Shown here piece after piece: positions 6,791-9,727 of a stretch of 9,727 nt of DNA. The position numbers and the translations under genes are program-made. The notes beneath the pieces were generated by a model. That model worked only from the letters and a program-made list of their open reading frames with translations, was not told the DNA's origin and made no database searches. The DNA comes from NBML01 sp029939535 (lineage in GTDB: Bacteria; Desulfobacterota; Desulfobacteria; Desulfobacterales; Desulfobacteraceae), in NCBI GenBank assembly GCA_029939535.1, contig JAOZST010000141.1:1-9727 (forward strand), written 5' to 3'. Each line of letters begins with the position of its first letter. Positions within the stretch are counted from its first letter, which is position 1.

Positions 6791-7840
6791 ATGTCTTTTT
6801 TTAAAAATCAAGAATCCATAAGCCTTCTGGATATTAATCAGATTGATTTTTTTTCCGTGCTGAATCGCCTGGATGATGGTGTGATTATTGCGGATATTAA
6901 CGGGATCATTCTTTTTTATAACACTGCCCAGTCCAAAATTGACGGATTGGTGTCAGAGGAGGTGATCGGGCTCAAGGTGACGGATATTTATGAACTCAAC
7001 AACCGCACCAGCATGATCATGCAGGCAATTTACAAGCATGCTGCCATTAAAAACCGGGCTTTTTTCTACCGGACCAGTTCTGGAAAGGTGGCCAGCACCA
7101 TTACCAGCGTTTATCCCCTGTTCAAAGGAGAAAACATCAACGGGGTGATCTGTTTTGTCAAAGACTATGAGCTGCTCCAAAGGTCCACGCCCATGACAAC
7201 CATTACCGAATGCCGGCCAGACATGGGCAATGGAACCCAGTACATTTTTGCCGACCTCATTGGCGGTAGCCAGGCCTTCCAGCGGGTGGTGGGCGTGGCC
7301 AGAAAGGCGGCGTCTTCTTCTTCTCCCATCATGATCCAGGGAGAAACCGGTACTGGCAAGGAGCTCTTTGCCCAGTCCATTCACAACCACAGTCAGCGCA
7401 GGGAGCAAAAATATGTGGCTGTTAATTGTGCGGCCATCCCCCATGACCTGTTGGAAGGAATGCTGTTCGGCATCACCCGGGGGGCTTTTACAGGTGCCAT
7501 GGACAAGCCCGGCCTCTTTGAAATGGCCCATGGCGGTACTCTGTTTCTTGATGAACTTCTGGCCATGCCTGTAGACCTTCAGGCAAAGTTGTTAAGAGCC
7601 CTCCAGGAAAAAAGGGTCCGCAAGCTGGGTTCTTCCAGGGAAACCCCTGTGGATGTAAAGGTCATCAGTTCCGTGAGCAAGGATCCCCGGACTGCCATAC
7701 GGGAAAACAATTTGCGTACAGATCTGTTTTACAGGCTGGGGGTAGTCATGATCAAACTTCCTCCTCTGCGTGAGAGACAAGACGGTATGCACGAACTGGT
7801 TAACCATTTTATTGAGAAATACAACAATTACCCATGTTAA
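6791..7840 (+). CDS. Sigma-54-dependent activator, PAS + AAA+ domains (RocR-like), frame-broken
   Basis: This 349-residue frame encodes the N-terminal three quarters of a bacterial enhancer-binding protein. A PAS sensor spans about 20-130 (DDGVIIADINGIILFYN). The AAA+ domain starts at about 155, with Walker A GETGTGKE at 184-191, the sigma-54-contacting GAFTGA loop at 231-236 and Walker B GTLFLDE (Asp254, Glu255). Arginine-finger region residues follow in LRTDLFYRL. LLEGMLFG and LFLDELLAMP resemble RocR/ArgR-type activators. AAGGA lies 8 nt before the ATG. The protein stops prematurely after KYNNYPC, inside the AAA+ lid, because the frame shifts near 7825-7832. The matching continuation WPGNLRELEHLIEGAMNM is in the +1 frame. 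As read, it lacks the sensor-2 region and the DNA-binding domain. It lies directly upstream of the methyltransferase genes, which are its likely targets. Confidence 0.85.
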   Translation: MSFFKNQESISLLDINQIDFFSVLNRLDDGVIIADINGIILFYNTAQSKIDGLVSEEVIGLKVTDIYELNNRTSMIMQAIYKHAAIKNRAFFYRTSSGKVASTITSVYPLFKGENINGVICFVKDYELLQRSTPMTTITECRPDMGNGTQYIFADLIGGSQAFQRVVGVARKAASSSSPIMIQGETGTGKELFAQSIHNHSQRREQKYVAVNCAAIPHDLLEGMLFGITRGAFTGAMDKPGLFEMAHGGTLFLDELLAMPVDLQAKLLRALQEKRVRKLGSSRETPVDVKVISSVSKDPRTAIRENNLRTDLFYRLGVVMIKLPPLRERQDGMHELVNHFIEKYNNYPC

Positions 7841-8120
7841 AGAAATCTCCAGGAATGTTTTTGAATTGTTTGCTGCCTATCAATGGCCTGGAAACCTCAG
7901 GGAGCTGGAGCATTTGATAGAAGGGGCCATGAACATGGCAGGCCAGGAGGAGATCATTGGGCTGGAACATTTTACACCCGGTATAGATTGTCTGGAACAG
8001 GTTGATTTTACCTATCAGGATATCCCGTTTTCCATGGCTGGAAATATGGTCAGTCCCCTGATGGAGGGGGCTGGTAAAAAATCTGATCCAACCTTGTCCC
8101 AAGACTTACGGCATGTTTAA
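7770..8120 (+). pseudogene. Frameshifted C-terminal part of the sigma-54 activator
   Basis: This open frame begins at a GTG with no ribosome binding site, and only the part from about 7830 is homologous coding sequence. From there, ITHVKEISRNVFELFAAYQWPGNLRELEHLIEGAMNM continues the AAA+ lid and sensor-2 region of the gene at 6791. About six residues lie between KYN and EIS where I recall about nine in the family, so a small deletion of about 8 nt fits better than a single inserted base. The expected Fis-type helix-turn-helix is absent. The frame ends in LSQDLRHV, which resembles the start of the last HTH helix. Thirteen codons at 8116-8154 in another frame (FKGLNQYKK) could be its remainder. 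It is either a decaying gene or one with several sequencing indels. Confidence 0.75.
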
Positions 8121-8214
8121 AGGGTTAAATCAATATAAAAAAGAAAATAATGAATAACGACCTGTCTTTGGGCTTGCCTTTTAGGATTACAGAAGGTATT
8201 TAACAAAAAAAAAA

Positions 8215-8240
8215 GAAGGAGTAATCCCTCTTATAAGGAG
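8215..8240 (+). promoter_or_regulatory. Duplicated Shine-Dalgarno motif with complementary segment before the methyltransferase gene
   Basis: GAAGGAG (8215-8221) has no start codon in range. The functional AAGGAG (8235-8240) lies 8 nt before ATG 8249. Between them, CCCTCTT (8226-8232) is complementary to both purine stretches with minor mismatches, so the mRNA could hide or expose the true site. This is weak evidence for translational control, since the possible stems are short. Confidence 0.25.
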
Positions 8241-8248
8241 AAACAACA

Positions 8249-9670
8249 ATGTATGATCGAATGCAGGAACTGAGTACCGAAAACATGGAAAAGATACATT
8301 CCTCTGCCATGGATCTTTTAAAGAATACCGGTGTTGCCTTTAATGAAGAAGAGGCCATTGAAATTTTCAAGGCTGCAGGACATCGGGTGGAAGGAACCAC
8401 AGTTTTTTTTGAAGAATCTGATATTCAAAAGGCATTGAAAACAGCACCCAGTCGTTTTACTGTCCATGCCAGAAATCCGGAAAAAAGCGTGGAAATCGGG
8501 GAAGATGATTTTGTGTTTCTGCCCGGATACGGGGCTCCCTTTGTCATGGATGCCCAGGGCAACCGCCGTCAGGCCTCCATGGAAGATTATGATAATTTCT
8601 GTAAACTGATCCAGACTTCCCCCTACATCAATATGAACGGCTGGATGATGGTGGAACCTGCGGACATGCCCCATGATACTGTACATCTGGACCTGAACCT
8701 ATCCAACATGCTCTTGTGCGACAAGCCTTTTATGGGAAGCCCGGTCTCCCGCCAGGGAGCATTGGACGGTATTGAAATGGCCGGTATTCTCTGGGGAGGC
8801 AAGGAAAATATCATGGATAAGACCGTGTCTGTATCCCTGATTAATTCATTGTCCCCTTTGCAGTTTTCCGATGAAATGGTCGGCGCCCTTATTGAGCTTG
8901 CCCGCCACAATCAGGCCTGTGTGGTTGCCTCTTTGATCATGGCCGGGGGTTCCGGTCCTGTGACCCTGGACGGGGTACTGGCACTTCAGAATGCTGAAAT
9001 TCTAGCCGGCATCACCCTGGCCCAGCTGGTGAGGCCGGGAGCTCCGGTGATCTATGGTTCCACCTCCTCTGCCATGGACATGAAAACAGGAGCACTGTCC
9101 ATTGGTGCGCCTGAATTGTCCAAAAATATTCATCTGGTGGCCCAGATGGCAAGATTTTATAACCTTCCTGCCAGGTCAGGAGGGGGGCTTACCGATGCCC
9201 TGGCTGTGGATGCCCAGGCTGGAGCTGAATCTGCCCTGGCCCTTTCCACGGCAGCCAGAAGCGGGATTAATTTTATACTCCACTCCTGCGGTATCCTGGG
9301 TTCCTATATTGCCATGAGTTTTGAGAAGTTTCTGGTTGATGAGGAGGTTTGCGGCATGGTGAGGAACATGATACATCCTTTGGCTGTCACCGATGAATCC
9401 ATTGATCTTGATGTGATAAAAGAGGTGGGAATCGGCGGCCAGTACCTGACCCATCCCAAGACATTCAAATTGTGCAGGACTGAATTTTTCATGCCCACTC
9501 TCATGAGCCGGAAAAATCCCGATGCCTGGGACAAAGAGGGTAAAAAAAGGATAGATGAAATTGCTGAAGACAAGGTGGCCCAGCGTCTGGCCTCCTATGA
9601 AAAACCGGACATTGACCCGGACATTGAAAAACAATTAAATGATTATGTTGAAAAACGCAAAAACAATTAA
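8249..9670 (+). CDS. MttB-superfamily corrinoid methyltransferase, non-pyrrolysine type
   Basis: This 473-residue cytosolic enzyme belongs to the trimethylamine methyltransferase (MttB) superfamily, whose members move a methyl group from a methylamine or quaternary amine to a cobalamin-binding protein. Family features are the N-terminal helical region (ENMEKIHSSAMDLLKNTGV), the LPGYGAPFVMD segment at 91-101, RPGAPVIYGSTSSAMDMKTGA at about 262-282, and LPARSGGGLTDALAVDAQAG at about 306-325. The C-terminal part begins HSCGILGSYIAMSFEKF. The frame has no internal TAG, so it lacks pyrrolysine. This points away from true trimethylamine demethylase and towards enzymes like MtgB (glycine betaine) or relatives acting on proline betaine or carnitine; which one cannot be read from sequence alone. 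AAGGAG ends 8 nt before the ATG. The likely corrinoid partner starts 11 nt after its stop. An AAA+ activator gene, now broken, precedes it by about 130 bp. Confidence 0.93.
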   Translation: MYDRMQELSTENMEKIHSSAMDLLKNTGVAFNEEEAIEIFKAAGHRVEGTTVFFEESDIQKALKTAPSRFTVHARNPEKSVEIGEDDFVFLPGYGAPFVMDAQGNRRQASMEDYDNFCKLIQTSPYINMNGWMMVEPADMPHDTVHLDLNLSNMLLCDKPFMGSPVSRQGALDGIEMAGILWGGKENIMDKTVSVSLINSLSPLQFSDEMVGALIELARHNQACVVASLIMAGGSGPVTLDGVLALQNAEILAGITLAQLVRPGAPVIYGSTSSAMDMKTGALSIGAPELSKNIHLVAQMARFYNLPARSGGGLTDALAVDAQAGAESALALSTAARSGINFILHSCGILGSYIAMSFEKFLVDEEVCGMVRNMIHPLAVTDESIDLDVIKEVGIGGQYLTHPKTFKLCRTEFFMPTLMSRKNPDAWDKEGKKRIDEIAEDKVAQRLASYEKPDIDPDIEKQLNDYVEKRKNN

Positions 9671-9681
9671 AGGAGAAAAAA

Positions 9682-9727
9682 ATGACTGATTTTAATGCAA
9701 TGATTGATGCCCTGGTTTCCTGTGACA
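9682..9727 (+). CDS. Probable corrinoid protein (MttC/MtgC-like), 5' end only
   Basis: Only the first 15 codons are present (MTDFNAMIDALVSCD), and the window ends inside the gene. AGGAG at 9671-9675 gives a 6-nt spacing to the ATG, and the start lies 11 nt after the methyltransferase stop, so the two are surely co-transcribed. A short acidic, helical start of this kind is usual for the cap domain of cobalamin-binding methyltransferase partners, and this gene order is standard. The identification rests mainly on context. Confidence 0.6.
   Translation, partial: MTDFNAMIDALVSCD

Noticed and set aside
7770..7830. An independent small gene starting at GTG 7770
   Set aside because: There is no Shine-Dalgarno sequence, and the frame there is out of register with the activator's conserved LPPLRERQ coding. 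Only its later part is homologous, as the frameshifted tail.
8172..8178. GGGCTTGC before the methyltransferase gene as a sigma-54 promoter
   Set aside because: The GG and GC are only a few bases apart instead of 10, so it cannot be a -24/-12 element. No other GG-N10-GC was found in 8121-8248.

Overview
This window is a fragment of a draft bacterial assembly (one 100-N gap) holding four complete genes, one broken regulator gene and the first codons of a sixth gene. It probably comes from an anaerobic, Desulfobacteraceae-like member of the Desulfobacterota. That placement is inferred from the mix of a corrinoid-dependent MttB-superfamily methyltransferase, a RocR-type PAS/sigma-54 activator and a TRAP solute-binding protein, together with moderately AT-rich coding sequence and strongly AT-rich intergenic DNA. 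No database search was possible.

Layout. Positions 73-2239 (+ strand) carry a secreted TRAP (DctP-type) binding protein and a metallo-beta-lactamase-fold protein of the dihydropteroate-synthase-like/MJ0301-like group. They are separated by a tandem heptamer/hairpin repeat. Positions 2249-5819 (- strand) are a two-gene, translationally coupled operon for a heterodimeric ABC exporter. One subunit carries an Asp in place of the catalytic Walker B Glu, and the partner carries an altered signature motif. Together these predict one catalytic and one degenerate ATP site. The operon converges tail-to-tail on the metallo-beta-lactamase gene with only 9 bp between stop codons.

Positions 5820-6790 are a roughly 970-bp non-coding region. 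It contains the N gap, whose two edges carry the same 20 bases, a likely promoter for the ABC operon, a dyad-rich segment with a well-matched sigma-54 (-24/-12) promoter, and a strong hairpin terminator about 45 nt past the predicted start site. Downstream (+ strand, 6791-8120) lies a PAS-AAA+ sigma-54 activator gene interrupted by a frameshift and lacking an intact C-terminal helix-turn-helix. It is followed by a complete non-pyrrolysine MttB-family methyltransferase (8249-9670) and the first 15 codons of what is probably its cognate corrinoid protein (9682 onward).

How the parts may work together. The methyltransferase and corrinoid protein would demethylate a quaternary amine such as a betaine and feed methyl groups into one-carbon metabolism. 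The sigma-54 activator just upstream is placed to control them, but as sequenced it looks broken. The TRAP protein could capture a substrate, but no DctQ/DctM membrane partners are visible. The most unusual region is the sigma-54 promoter with an overlapping palindrome and an early terminator, which predicts either a short sigma-54-dependent RNA or an attenuated leader for the regulator gene.
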